DNA of 34,331 nt from Candidatus Poribacteria bacterium (lineage in GTDB: Bacteria; Poribacteria; WGA-4E; GCA-2687025): contig VGLH01000032.1 of the NCBI GenBank assembly GCA_016866785.1, positions 1 to 34,331 on the forward strand, given 5' to 3'. Numbering within the stretch: position 1 is the first letter of the stretch; every line of letters starts with the position of its first letter. The notes beneath the pieces are model-generated. The model was not told the origin of the DNA and did not search any database. It saw nothing but the letters and a program-made list of their open reading frames with translations. Both the position numbers and the translations under genes were made by a program. Positions 22,218-29,865 of this stretch are shown in pieces.

Positions 22218-23786
22218 GTGGCGAAGATTCAGCGAGCCCTCATCAGCGTGTCCGACAAGGCAGGCGTCGCGGCGTTCGCCAGAGGTCTGGCGGAGCTCGG
22301 CGTCGAAATCCTCTCCACCGGCGGCACGGCGCGTCTTCTCAAGGACGAGAAGGTTCCCGTGCGCGACGTGTCCGACTTCACCGGCTTCCCAGAGATGATG
22401 GATGGGCGTGTCAAAACGCTCCATCCGAAGGTCCACGGCGGCATCCTGGCGATGCGAGGCAACCCGGAGCACATCCGCCAGGCGAAGGAACACGGCATCG
22501 GGCTGATCGACCTGGTCGTCGTGAACCTCTACCCGTTCCGGCAGACGGTCGCCAAGCCCGACGTCACCTACGAAGACGCCATCGAGAACATCGACATTGG
22601 CGGTCCCACGATGGTGCGCTCCGCCGCCAAGAACCACGCCGACGTCGGCATCGTCACGAGTCCGAGCCAATACGGCGGCGTCCTGGCAGAGCTCAGCGAG
22701 AAGGGCAAGCTCTCCGAGGCGACGCGCCGGAGCCTTGCGCGCGCAGCCTTCGAGCACACGGCGGAGTACGACTCCGCCATCGCGACCTACCTCTCCACGC
22801 AGGACGACGAGGCGAAGTCGGACCTGCCGCCGCGCCTCGCGGTTCATCTCAAGCGCGCGCAGAGCCTCCGATACGGCGAGAACCCTCACCAGAAGGGCGC
22901 GTTCTACCACGTCGTCGATGGGCAGAGCCCGTGGGAGCGGATGGAGCAGCTCCACGGCATGGAGCTCTCCTACTGCAACTTCCTCGACGCCGACGGCGCG
23001 TGGTCGGCCGCGTGCGACTTCGACGAGCCGACGGCTGCCGTCATCAAGCATTCGACGCCCTGCGGACTCGCCAGCGACGAGGACCTTATCGCCGCGTGGA
23101 AGCGCGCGTTCCTCGGCGATCCCGTGAGCGCCTTCGGCGGCATCGTCGCGTTCAACCGACCCGTGGACGACGACCTCGCCAAGGCGATCCGCCTAAGCAA
23201 GCACCCGACCAGCGGCGACCGGCTCCTGCTCCACATCATCATGGCTCCCGATTACACGCCGGACGCGCTGGAACGCCTCTCCAAGAGCCGTGATCTGCGC
23301 ATCCTCAAGTTGCCCGTGATGAAGCCGCCGCGCTGGACGTACCGAAGCGTCTCCGGCGCGATGCTCGTCCAGGAGTCCGACAACCCCGATCCGAGCCGCG
23401 TCGGCTGGAAGGTCGTCACGAAGCGTGAGCCGACCGAAGCGGAGACCGCCGATCTCCGGTTCGCATGGAAGTGCGTCAAGCACGTCAAGTCGAACGCGAT
23501 CGTCGTCTGCAAGAACCGGACGATGCTGGGAATGGGCGCGGGTCAGCCGAACCGCGTCAACTCGGTGCGGCTGGCGCTGGCGCAAGCGGGCGAGGAGGCC
23601 GGCGGAGCGGTACTCGCGTCGGACGCGTTCTTCCCGTTCTTGGACGGCGTCGCCATCGGGGTTGCGCACGGCGTGACAGGGTTCATCCATCCGGGCGGCT
23701 CTCTGCGCGATGCGGATTCCGTCGCGGTCGCCGATGCCGCCGGAGCGACGATGGTGTTCACCGGCATGCGCCACTTCCGCCACTGA
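22218..23786 (+). CDS. purH: Bifunctional AICAR formyltransferase/IMP cyclohydrolase
   Basis: The last two steps of IMP synthesis. The 522-residue protein has the IMP cyclohydrolase (MGS-like) domain first: ALISVSDKAGVAAFARGLAE, STGGTARLL, then MMDGRVKTLHPKVHGGILA and NLYPF. The AICAR transformylase part has LRYGENPHQKGAFY and the catalytic Lys-His in AAVIKHSTPCGLA; here S-T replaces the usual x-N before PCG. SDAFFPFLDG and FIHPGGSLRDADSV close the protein. A GTG start follows AGGAG at a good distance. A GNAT gene follows in the same direction. Confidence 0.95.
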   Translation: MAKIQRALISVSDKAGVAAFARGLAELGVEILSTGGTARLLKDEKVPVRDVSDFTGFPEMMDGRVKTLHPKVHGGILAMRGNPEHIRQAKEHGIGLIDLVVVNLYPFRQTVAKPDVTYEDAIENIDIGGPTMVRSAAKNHADVGIVTSPSQYGGVLAELSEKGKLSEATRRSLARAAFEHTAEYDSAIATYLSTQDDEAKSDLPPRLAVHLKRAQSLRYGENPHQKGAFYHVVDGQSPWERMEQLHGMELSYCNFLDADGAWSAACDFDEPTAAVIKHSTPCGLASDEDLIAAWKRAFLGDPVSAFGGIVAFNRPVDDDLAKAIRLSKHPTSGDRLLLHIIMAPDYTPDALERLSKSRDLRILKLPVMKPPRWTYRSVSGAMLVQESDNPDPSRVGWKVVTKREPTEAETADLRFAWKCVKHVKSNAIVVCKNRTMLGMGAGQPNRVNSVRLALAQAGEEAGGAVLASDAFFPFLDGVAIGVAHGVTGFIHPGGSLRDADSVAVADAAGATMVFTGMRHFRH

Positions 23787-23811
23787 TCGCCTGGAAGCCC
23801 TGCGAGGAATC

Positions 23812-24315
23812 ATGCCCGAATCCTATACGGTGCGCGACGCGACGCCCGACGACGACGAGTTCATGCGAACCCTCCGTCGGCGCAACCATATGCTGAACGC
23901 TCCCATCCTACGCATCGCCGGGTTCACCCGCAAAGAGGTGGACGAGGCGATGGAGGACTGGATCCGGCGCAGCGTCGAGGAGATAAGGCAGGTCGAGTCG
24001 ACGCAGACCTACATCGCCGAAACGGCGGACGGGACGCGCGTCGGCTACATGATCGTCTCCTGGGGCGTGCGTGACGACTTCTCGCAGCATCCGCAGGGGT
24101 TCATCTGGGATGTGGGTGTCGCCCGCGAGCATTGGGGAACCGGCGTCGCCAAGATGCTCATGGACAAGGCGGAGGACTTCGTCCGCAGCCAGGGCGGACT
24201 CTTCGTCTCCCTGAACGTCAACGCGAACAACGGGCGCGCCGTCGCCTTCTACAAGAAGCTCGGATACGTCGAGGAGTGGAAGACGATGGGCAAGCTTCTC
24301 ATCGACGTCGAATGA
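23812..24315 (+). CDS. GNAT-family N-acetyltransferase
   Basis: A 167-residue predicted acyl-CoA-dependent acetyltransferase. The acetyl-CoA loop is in FIWDVGVAREHWGTGVAKML (a Q/R-x-x-G-x-G/A-like V-A-R-E-H-W-G-T-G-V-A), followed by VSLNVNANNGRAVAFYKKLG and YVEEWKTMGKLL, the typical GNAT end. The ATG is preceded by GAGGA at 5 bp and follows purH by 25 bp, so it probably belongs to the purine transcript. The substrate is unknown. It is not obviously RimI, although tsaB lies 3.4 kb further on. Confidence 0.85.
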   Translation: MPESYTVRDATPDDDEFMRTLRRRNHMLNAPILRIAGFTRKEVDEAMEDWIRRSVEEIRQVESTQTYIAETADGTRVGYMIVSWGVRDDFSQHPQGFIWDVGVAREHWGTGVAKMLMDKAEDFVRSQGGLFVSLNVNANNGRAVAFYKKLGYVEEWKTMGKLLIDVE

Positions 24316-24326
24316 ACCCGGAAGCT

Positions 24327-24408
24327 CCCTCTCCCCAGCGTGGGAGAGGGTCGGGGTGAGGGGGCGGCTGAACCCCTCGTCCTAGCTTTTTCCCACAAGG
24401 GGAGAAGG
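24327..24408. repeat. Bipartite hairpin repeat, copy B
   Basis: The first hairpin pairs CCCTCTCCC (24327-24335) with GGGAGAGGG (24342-24350). The second pairs CTTTTTCCC (24386-24394) with GGGGAGAAG (24399-24407), with two wobbles. The layout matches 8811-8897. It lies between the GNAT gene and purD. Confidence 0.65.
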
Positions 24409-24473
24409 AAGCGGACTCCTTTCGTTGGAGCGGCGGGACACGATCCGATGAGCCACCCCACGGAGCCAGCATC

Positions 24474-25754
24474 GTGAACATCCTCGTCATCGGAAGCGGC
24501 GGACGAGAACACGCCTTCATCTGGAAGCTGGCGCAGAGCCCGCGCGTCTCCAAGCTCTACGCCGTGCCGGGGAACGCCGGTATCGCCGCCCAGGCGGAAT
24601 GCTACGGGGTTCCTGTGAATCCGCCCTTCGACGAGATCGTGCGCTTCGCCCTCGAACGCGAGATCGACCTGACCGTCGTCGGGCCCGAAGCGCCGTTGGT
24701 CGCGGGCATCGTGGACGCCTTCGAGGCGCGCGGTCTGCGCATCTTCGGGCCCTCGAAGGACGCGGCGCAGCTCGAAGGGAGCAAGGATTTCGCTAAGCGC
24801 ATCATGGCGCGCTGCGGCATCCCGACGGCGGGGAGCGCCACGTTCGATGACGCGGAGTCGGCGCGTGAGTACATCCGGCGCGTCGGAGCCCCCATCGTCG
24901 TCAAGGCGGACGGTCTCGCCGCCGGCAAGGGCGTGCTCCTCTGTGACACGGTTCCCGAAGCCCTCGATGCCGTCGATCTGACGATGGTGGAGAAGCGCTT
25001 CGGAGGGGCGGGGAGCCGCGTCGTCGTCGAGGAGTATCTCGTCGGCGAGGAGGCATCATTCATGGCGGTCTGCGACGGCACGACCGCCCTCCCGATGGCG
25101 AGCTCCCAAGACCACAAGCGGATCGGCGACGGCGACACGGGGCTCAACACCGGCGGCATGGGAGCCTACTCCCCCGCGCCCGTCGTGGACGATGCGCTCG
25201 CCGACGAGATCATGTCGAGGATCGTCCATCCGACGCTCCGGGGCATGGCGGAGATCGGGCTGCCCTATCGGGGTATCCTCTACGTCGGTGTGATGGTCAC
25301 CGAGTCGGGTCCGAAGGTGCTCGAGTTCAACTGCCGCCTGGGCGATCCGGAGGCTCAGGCGCTGCTGCCACGGCTGGAGACTGACCTGGTTCCGCTGCTG
25401 GTCGCCGCGACCAAAGGGACCCTCGACCGCGCGAAGATGCTCTGGCGAGCCGACCCGTGCGTGTGCGTCGTCATGGCGTCCGGCGGCTACCCGGACGCCT
25501 ACCCGACCGGGCTCCCGATTCGTGGGCTCGACGCGGCGAACGCTCGACAGGACACGGTCGTGTTCCACGCAGGAACCGCCCTGCGCGGCGGCGAGACGGT
25601 GACGAGCGGCGGGCGCGCCCTCGGCGTCACGGCGCTGGGACCGGACATCCGAAGCGCCATCTCGAATGCCTATGCCGCCGTCGGTGATATCGGGTTCCAG
25701 GGAGCCCACTACCGGCGCGACATCGGGCATCGGGCGCTCGCGCGTCTGGCGTAG
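24474..25754 (+). CDS. purD: Phosphoribosylamine-glycine ligase (GAR synthetase)
   Basis: Joins glycine to phosphoribosylamine in step 2. The 426-residue length is standard. The N-terminal domain opens MNILVIGSGGREHAFIWKLA with GNAGIA; the ATP-grasp core has VVKADGLAAGKGV and EYLVGEEASFMAVCDG, SSQDHKRIGDGDTGLNTGGM with GAYSPAP, and LEFNCRLGDPEAQALLPRL. The C-terminal domain ends GDIGFQGAHYRRDIGHRAL. A GTG start with GGAG is used. A repeat separates it from the GNAT gene, so it may have its own promoter. Confidence 0.96.
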   Translation: MNILVIGSGGREHAFIWKLAQSPRVSKLYAVPGNAGIAAQAECYGVPVNPPFDEIVRFALEREIDLTVVGPEAPLVAGIVDAFEARGLRIFGPSKDAAQLEGSKDFAKRIMARCGIPTAGSATFDDAESAREYIRRVGAPIVVKADGLAAGKGVLLCDTVPEALDAVDLTMVEKRFGGAGSRVVVEEYLVGEEASFMAVCDGTTALPMASSQDHKRIGDGDTGLNTGGMGAYSPAPVVDDALADEIMSRIVHPTLRGMAEIGLPYRGILYVGVMVTESGPKVLEFNCRLGDPEAQALLPRLETDLVPLLVAATKGTLDRAKMLWRADPCVCVVMASGGYPDAYPTGLPIRGLDAANARQDTVVFHAGTALRGGETVTSGGRALGVTALGPDIRSAISNAYAAVGDIGFQGAHYRRDIGHRALARLA

Positions 25755-25841
25755 TGGCTCCTTACCCCGTCGCTGTCCGCCGCATTGGGTTTGGGATAGA
25801 CTAGAGGCGAGCCAACTGCTTTGCCACCGCAAGGAACGCCC

Positions 25842-26120
25842 ATGGACGAACTCCATTCCACGCCTCGGCTGATCGAGGTCCGACCACTCCCCCAGTATTG
25901 CCTTCACCTGGTCTACGCTGACGGGGTCGAAGGCGTCGTGGATCTGTCGGAGCTCGTCGGGCGCGGCGTGTTCAAGTCCTGGGTTGACCCTGAAGCATTC
26001 CGAAAGGTACGCATCGGAAAGCGCGGACAGCTCGTCTGGGGACGCCACATCGACATCTGCGCGGAAGCCATGTGCCAGCGGGTTTCCGGACACCCGGCGC
26101 TCGCGCGGCTCGGTAACTAG
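25842..26120 (+). CDS. DUF2442 domain protein
   Basis: A 92-residue protein. RLIEVRPLPQYCLHLVYADG and VEGVVDLSELVGRGVFKSWV, followed by AFRKVRIGKRGQLVWGRHID and ICAEAMC, match DUF2442, a small fold sometimes coded beside DUF4160 in toxin-antitoxin-like pairs. No DUF4160 partner is present here, so it stands alone. The ATG has AAGGA at 7 bp. It sits 87 bp after purD and 14 bp before the hemerythrin-like gene. Function unknown. Confidence 0.78.
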   Translation: MDELHSTPRLIEVRPLPQYCLHLVYADGVEGVVDLSELVGRGVFKSWVDPEAFRKVRIGKRGQLVWGRHIDICAEAMCQRVSGHPALARLGN

Positions 26121-26134
26121 CGAGGCGATCTGAC

Positions 26135-26713
26135 ATGGCGCTCCTCATCGGCGTACCGGCTGGGAGCGACTTCACGGAACCGCTCGCGCTCATGTCTGAG
26201 TGCCACCGGCGCGTCGAACGGTTCCTCGGCGTTCTGGTCCGAGCCGCCGACGAACTCAGCGGCAAGCCTCTGAACCCCGAAGAGCGCGAAGCGATCGCCA
26301 CGTCGCTTCGCTACTTCCGCGACGCGGCTCCGAAACACACGCAGGACGAGGAAACCTCCGTGTTCCCCCGCCTCCGCGCATTGGGGGAACCTGCGCGGGA
26401 AGCCTTCGAGACGATGGATCGCCTGGAGGGCGACCACGCCGTCGCGGACTCGGCGCATGCAGAAGTCCAGCGGCTGGGATGGCAGTGGGTCGAGCAGGGG
26501 GAACTCGCGTCCGAAGAAGCGGAGCAGCTTCGGCGTCTCTTGACGGGCTTGCGGCAAATCTACGAACGCCACATCCAGGTCGAGGACGAGGTACTATTCC
26601 CACTGGCGGAACGCCTGCTCCCGGCGGCGGCTCAGACGGAGATCGGCAAGGAGATGGCGGCGCGACGTGGCGTTCGCTTCGCCTCCTCTCTTGGCGACAC
26701 CCCTCCACGTTGA
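26135..26713 (+). CDS. Hemerythrin HHE-domain protein
   Basis: A 192-residue predicted four-helix non-haem di-iron protein. Ligand candidates in order are His24, the HTQDE set (His68, Glu72), His101 in EGDHAVAD, and the HIQVE set (His146, Glu150), matching the two H-x-x-x-E units and single His residues of hemerythrin HHE domains. Such proteins bind oxygen, NO or iron, or act as sensors. The substrate or role here is not known. It may be co-transcribed with purE, 13 bp downstream. Confidence 0.85.
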   Translation: MALLIGVPAGSDFTEPLALMSECHRRVERFLGVLVRAADELSGKPLNPEEREAIATSLRYFRDAAPKHTQDEETSVFPRLRALGEPAREAFETMDRLEGDHAVADSAHAEVQRLGWQWVEQGELASEEAEQLRRLLTGLRQIYERHIQVEDEVLFPLAERLLPAAAQTEIGKEMAARRGVRFASSLGDTPPR

Positions 26714-26726
26714 CAGGAACACCATC

Positions 26727-27251
26727 ATGGACGCATCGCCCCTCGTCGGGATTCTCATGGGCAGCGACTCCGACCTGCAGACGATGACCGAGTGCGCCTC
26801 GGTTCTCGAAGACTTCGGTATTGCGTATGAACTGAACGTCCTGTCGGCGCATCGCTCGCCGCACCTCGCGGCGGAATACGCCACGAGCGCGCGGGAACGG
26901 GGTTTGAAGGTGCTCGTCTGCGGAGCCGGCAGAGCGGCGCATCTCGCGGGCGTCATCGCGGCACACACGACGCTGCCGGTTCTCGGCGTTCCCATCGACG
27001 GCGGACCCCTCAACGGCGTGGACGCCCTCTATGCGACCGTGCAGATGCCGCCGGGAATCCCCGTCGGGACGCTCGCCATCGGTTCCCACGGGGCGCGGAA
27101 CGCGGGTATCCTCGCGGCGCAGATCCTCGCGCTGTCGGACGACGCCCTCGCCGAGAAGCTCGTCGCCTACAAGAAGTCGCTGGAGGAAGGTGTCGCCAAG
27201 AAGAACCGGCGGCTCCAAGAGACCGGCTGGAAGCACTACAACCCCGCATGA
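26727..27251 (+). CDS. purE: N5-carboxyaminoimidazole ribonucleotide mutase PurE
   Basis: Converts N5-CAIR to CAIR in step 6 (class I). The 174-residue protein has VGILMGSDSDLQTM, the catalytic His in LSAHRSPHLAAEYA, AGRAAHLAGVIAAHTTLPVL and LYATVQMPPGIPVGTLAIGS. The GxAAHL and MPxGIPVxT patterns are those of PurE class I, which needs PurK, but no purK is in the window. The ATG is preceded by AGGA. The stop overlaps the start of tsaE (ATGA). Confidence 0.93.
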   Translation: MDASPLVGILMGSDSDLQTMTECASVLEDFGIAYELNVLSAHRSPHLAAEYATSARERGLKVLVCGAGRAAHLAGVIAAHTTLPVLGVPIDGGPLNGVDALYATVQMPPGIPVGTLAIGSHGARNAGILAAQILALSDDALAEKLVAYKKSLEEGVAKKNRRLQETGWKHYNPA

Positions 27252-27721
27252 GGCGCACCCTCGCCACCCATTCCGCCGACGAGACGGAACGCCTCGGAGC
27301 GTCCATTGGAACGCGCTTGCGCGGCGGCGATGTCATCGCGCTGACGGGCGACCTGGGAGCCGGCAAGACCTGCCTGACGCGCGGCATCGCGCGTGGCATG
27401 GGCATCGACCCCGACGTGGTCAGCAGCCCGACGTTCGTTCTGATCCACCAGTACGCCGCGCCGCCCGGCTGCGGCGATCTGCCGGGGCCCCTCGTTCATA
27501 TCGACCTCTACCGGCTCGACTCGCCGGATGAGTTCGAGGACATCGGCGGCGAGGAAGCCTTCTCGAACGACACCGTCTGCGTCATCGAGTGGGCGGAGCG
27601 CATCGACGCGCTGCTGCCCGACTCGACGCTCCGCATCGCCATCCGACTGACCGGCGAGGAGTCCCGCGAGTTCGACTGCGCGGCGAACGGCTCCTGTTTC
27701 GACTGGCTGAACCGACTGTGA
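27248..27721 (+). CDS. tsaE: tRNA threonylcarbamoyladenosine biosynthesis ATPase TsaE
   Basis: The ATPase of the TsaBDE complex that makes t6A at position 37 of ANN-decoding tRNAs. The 157-residue protein has Walker A GDLGAGKT (34-41), SSPTFVLIHQY (about 59-69), the HIDLYRLDSPDEF motif and VIEWAERI, all diagnostic for TsaE. It overlaps purE by 4 bp and precedes tsaB by 13 bp, the usual tsaE-tsaB pairing. tsaD and tsaC are not in the window. Confidence 0.94.
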   Translation: MRRTLATHSADETERLGASIGTRLRGGDVIALTGDLGAGKTCLTRGIARGMGIDPDVVSSPTFVLIHQYAAPPGCGDLPGPLVHIDLYRLDSPDEFEDIGGEEAFSNDTVCVIEWAERIDALLPDSTLRIAIRLTGEESREFDCAANGSCFDWLNRL

Positions 27722-27734
27722 GGAACCGCGCGTC

Positions 27735-28415
27735 GTGAAGGTCATCGGCATCGACACGTCCGCCAAGACCGGCAGCGTCGCCCTTTGCGACGGTGATCGG
27801 CTCGTCGCGGAGGTTACGCTCGACATGGAGCGCACCCACTCCGAACGGCTGATGCCTGCGCTGGACGCTGCGCTCAAGCTCGTCGGATGGGAGATCGCCG
27901 ACGCGGAGCTCATCGCCGTCGCGACGGGCCCCGGCTCGTTCACCGGCTTGCGGGTTGGGGTTACGACGTCGAAGTCGCTCGCGTTTGCGCTGGGCGTTCC
28001 CGCCGTGGGTGTCCCAACGTTCGACGCGATCGCCCACCGATGGCGCTATCGCGACGGCGAGCTTTGCATCCTGCTGGACGCTCGGAAGCAGGAGGTCTAC
28101 GCCGCCCGGTACCAGTGCGGCGACGGCAGCGCACGCTTCATCGGGGAGTTCCGCTGCCTGCCCGTCGACGACCTGTTGGCAGAGATCGAGCATCGCGTGC
28201 TGTTCGTCGGCGACGGGGTTCCGCCCTATCGGGATCGCATCGGCGAAGCGCTGGGCGACCGCGCGGTTTTCGCCGACGCGGAAGCCGGAATGAGCCGAGC
28301 GTCGGCGGTCGCCTGGATCGGGGCGGAACGCGCCGACGCCACCCCTGCCGATGCTCACGATCTCGCCCCGCTCTACATCCGCCGTCCCGAAGCCATCGTG
28401 CGCGCCAGCCAATGA
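27735..28415 (+). CDS. tsaB: tRNA threonylcarbamoyladenosine biosynthesis protein TsaB
   Basis: The scaffold partner of TsaD in t6A synthesis, with an ASKHA fold but no catalytic site of its own. The 226-residue protein begins VIGIDTSAKTGSVALCDG, then ERTHSERLMPALDAAL and the hallmark GPGSFTGLRVGVTTSKSLAF. LLDARKQEVYAARYQ is the usual middle segment and DLAPLYIRRPEA the usual C-terminus. A GTG start with GAGGA is used. It overlaps the next gene by ATGA, which couples an unknown protein to the t6A genes. Confidence 0.94.
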   Translation: MKVIGIDTSAKTGSVALCDGDRLVAEVTLDMERTHSERLMPALDAALKLVGWEIADAELIAVATGPGSFTGLRVGVTTSKSLAFALGVPAVGVPTFDAIAHRWRYRDGELCILLDARKQEVYAARYQCGDGSARFIGEFRCLPVDDLLAEIEHRVLFVGDGVPPYRDRIGEALGDRAVFADAEAGMSRASAVAWIGAERADATPADAHDLAPLYIRRPEAIVRASQ

Positions 28416-29710
28416 CCGCCGCGTCCCACACCCCATCACAGACGCCCCTCGCCTCGGCATCGGAGCCGTTCTGCAAAGTCATTGCGCCGGAGGCAGCCCC
28501 GTGGTCGGAGCTGGCGCACCGGTTCTGCGTGCGCGTGCGGGAGTTCACGCGCTCGGAGCCCGCGCAGGTCACGCCGGACGTCCTCACGGACGCCGACTGG
28601 CGGGACTATCACCTCGTCCTGCTCGGTTCCATCGTGAACAACCCGGAGATCCTCAAGCTCTACGCGCGCCATCAGTGCTTCACGGACGCGCGCTATCCCG
28701 GACGTGGCGGCGTTGAGATTCGGACGATCGTGAACCCGCTGGGAACCGGAAAGAACGTCCTGCTCTTGGGCGGAACCGACTTTCCCCAGGTGAACGAAGC
28801 GGTCATCGGGCTGCATCGGAGCTTTCGCGACGTGACCTTCGAGGCGGAGGGCGTTCTGACGCTCCGGCGGCTCAACTTCTGCGCGTCGTCGGCAAACCAG
28901 CGTTGGGTTCCGTCGGAGCAGGAGCGCGAGCGCATCTTGTCACTCGTCACACCGGAGACGCGCTTGGCGCGCGCGGCGGACTTCGCGCTCTTTCACTACC
29001 AGACGGATCACGAAGTCTGGGCGCGACTCTTCGAGACGCTCATCGGCGTCAGCGCGGCATCGCCGGTGGGCCCGCGCGACGCGGAGAAGCTCGCCCTCGC
29101 TTGGACGCTCGTTCAGTGGAGCCCGCGCTTCGCGCCGGAGTTCCGCGATGTCGTCGATGACCTGCTGCTGCGGTTCGGAGAGCGGATCGCCGCCGACTGG
29201 ACGCCGGTCGCCGAGGGTGGACCCATTTCCTGGGAACGCACGTCAGCCGCGCTGGCGATCCGGCGGATCGGCGACCACTTCCAGCGGACGCATGGGCGAA
29301 GCCCCTTCGAGCACTATCTGCCGGTCGCTGACGCGGCGTTCGACGTCCCATCGTCGGCGTTCATCCATGACGGCATCCGCGACTGGCGGGCAACCGACGA
29401 ATGGTTGGGCGTTCTCTTGGAGATCGAAGCCTACGACCGGATCGATGCCGCCGATCTGCCGTCGCTCGCGCAAGAGGCGAGCGGCACGCTCGCGTCCGCC
29501 GACGATCTGACGCGCCGTCACGCGGCGAACGTCCTGACGAAGGCGGCGGCGTTCCACGACGACGGCGGCTATCTGTGGATTCGCCGGCTTCTGATCGGCG
29601 ACGATCCCATCGAGTACCCCGTCGATGCGCCGGTTCCCGCATGGAACTGGTACACGGGCGCGTATGAGCCCGATCTTCTGCCCTCGCCACCTTCGTTCGA
29701 CGTCGCATGA
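28412..29710 (+). CDS. Unknown 432-residue protein coupled to tsaB
   Basis: I do not recognise a firm family. Residues about 25-140 look like an alpha/beta domain: DYHLVLLGSIVNNPEILKLY, GRGGVEIRTIVNPLGTGKNV and LLLGGTDFPQVNEAVIGL. This resembles the N-terminal domain found before several glycoside-hydrolase and polysaccharide-active proteins (inference, weak). GTGKN is not a P-loop. The rest is rich in alpha helix with aromatic residues (ALFHYQTDHEVWARLFETLI, VQWSPRFAPEFRDVVDDLLL), compatible with a toroid. There is no signal peptide. The ATG overlaps the tsaB TGA by 4 bp, so translation is coupled; the functional link is unproven. Confidence 0.7.
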   Translation: MTAASHTPSQTPLASASEPFCKVIAPEAAPWSELAHRFCVRVREFTRSEPAQVTPDVLTDADWRDYHLVLLGSIVNNPEILKLYARHQCFTDARYPGRGGVEIRTIVNPLGTGKNVLLLGGTDFPQVNEAVIGLHRSFRDVTFEAEGVLTLRRLNFCASSANQRWVPSEQERERILSLVTPETRLARAADFALFHYQTDHEVWARLFETLIGVSAASPVGPRDAEKLALAWTLVQWSPRFAPEFRDVVDDLLLRFGERIAADWTPVAEGGPISWERTSAALAIRRIGDHFQRTHGRSPFEHYLPVADAAFDVPSSAFIHDGIRDWRATDEWLGVLLEIEAYDRIDAADLPSLAQEASGTLASADDLTRRHAANVLTKAAAFHDDGGYLWIRRLLIGDDPIEYPVDAPVPAWNWYTGAYEPDLLPSPPSFDVA

Positions 29711-29742
29711 GCCGGTTCATGGGGCGTATCCCTTCTTAGCCG

Positions 29743-29771
29743 TTGTGTACGAAGCTGCGTACCCGTACGAT
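29743..29771 (+). promoter_or_regulatory. Weak sigma-70-type promoter before the 29866 gene
   Basis: TTGTGT and TACGAT are 17 bp apart. The -35 is poor; the spacing and position (about 90 bp before the start) are the only support. Confidence 0.3.
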
Positions 29772-29865
29772 TCATCGCCCTGGGAGCCGGTCTGCCAACC
29801 GCTCCGGGCGCTGATTCGGCGCTGTGGAAGCCCGAGACGCGAGCCGTTCGGCAAGAGGAACCGCC

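Noticed and set aside
20994-23051. 685-codon open frame on the minus strand
   Set aside because: Antisense to purM and purH; same composition artefact.
25842-26120. DUF2442 gene as half of a toxin-antitoxin pair
   Set aside because: No DUF4160 or other plausible partner lies next to it; the neighbour is a hemerythrin-like protein.
28742-28760. GTGKN in the 28412 protein as a Walker A motif
   Set aside because: The pattern NPLGTGKN lacks the Ser/Thr after Lys and the preceding glycine spacing of a P-loop; no Walker B accompanies it.
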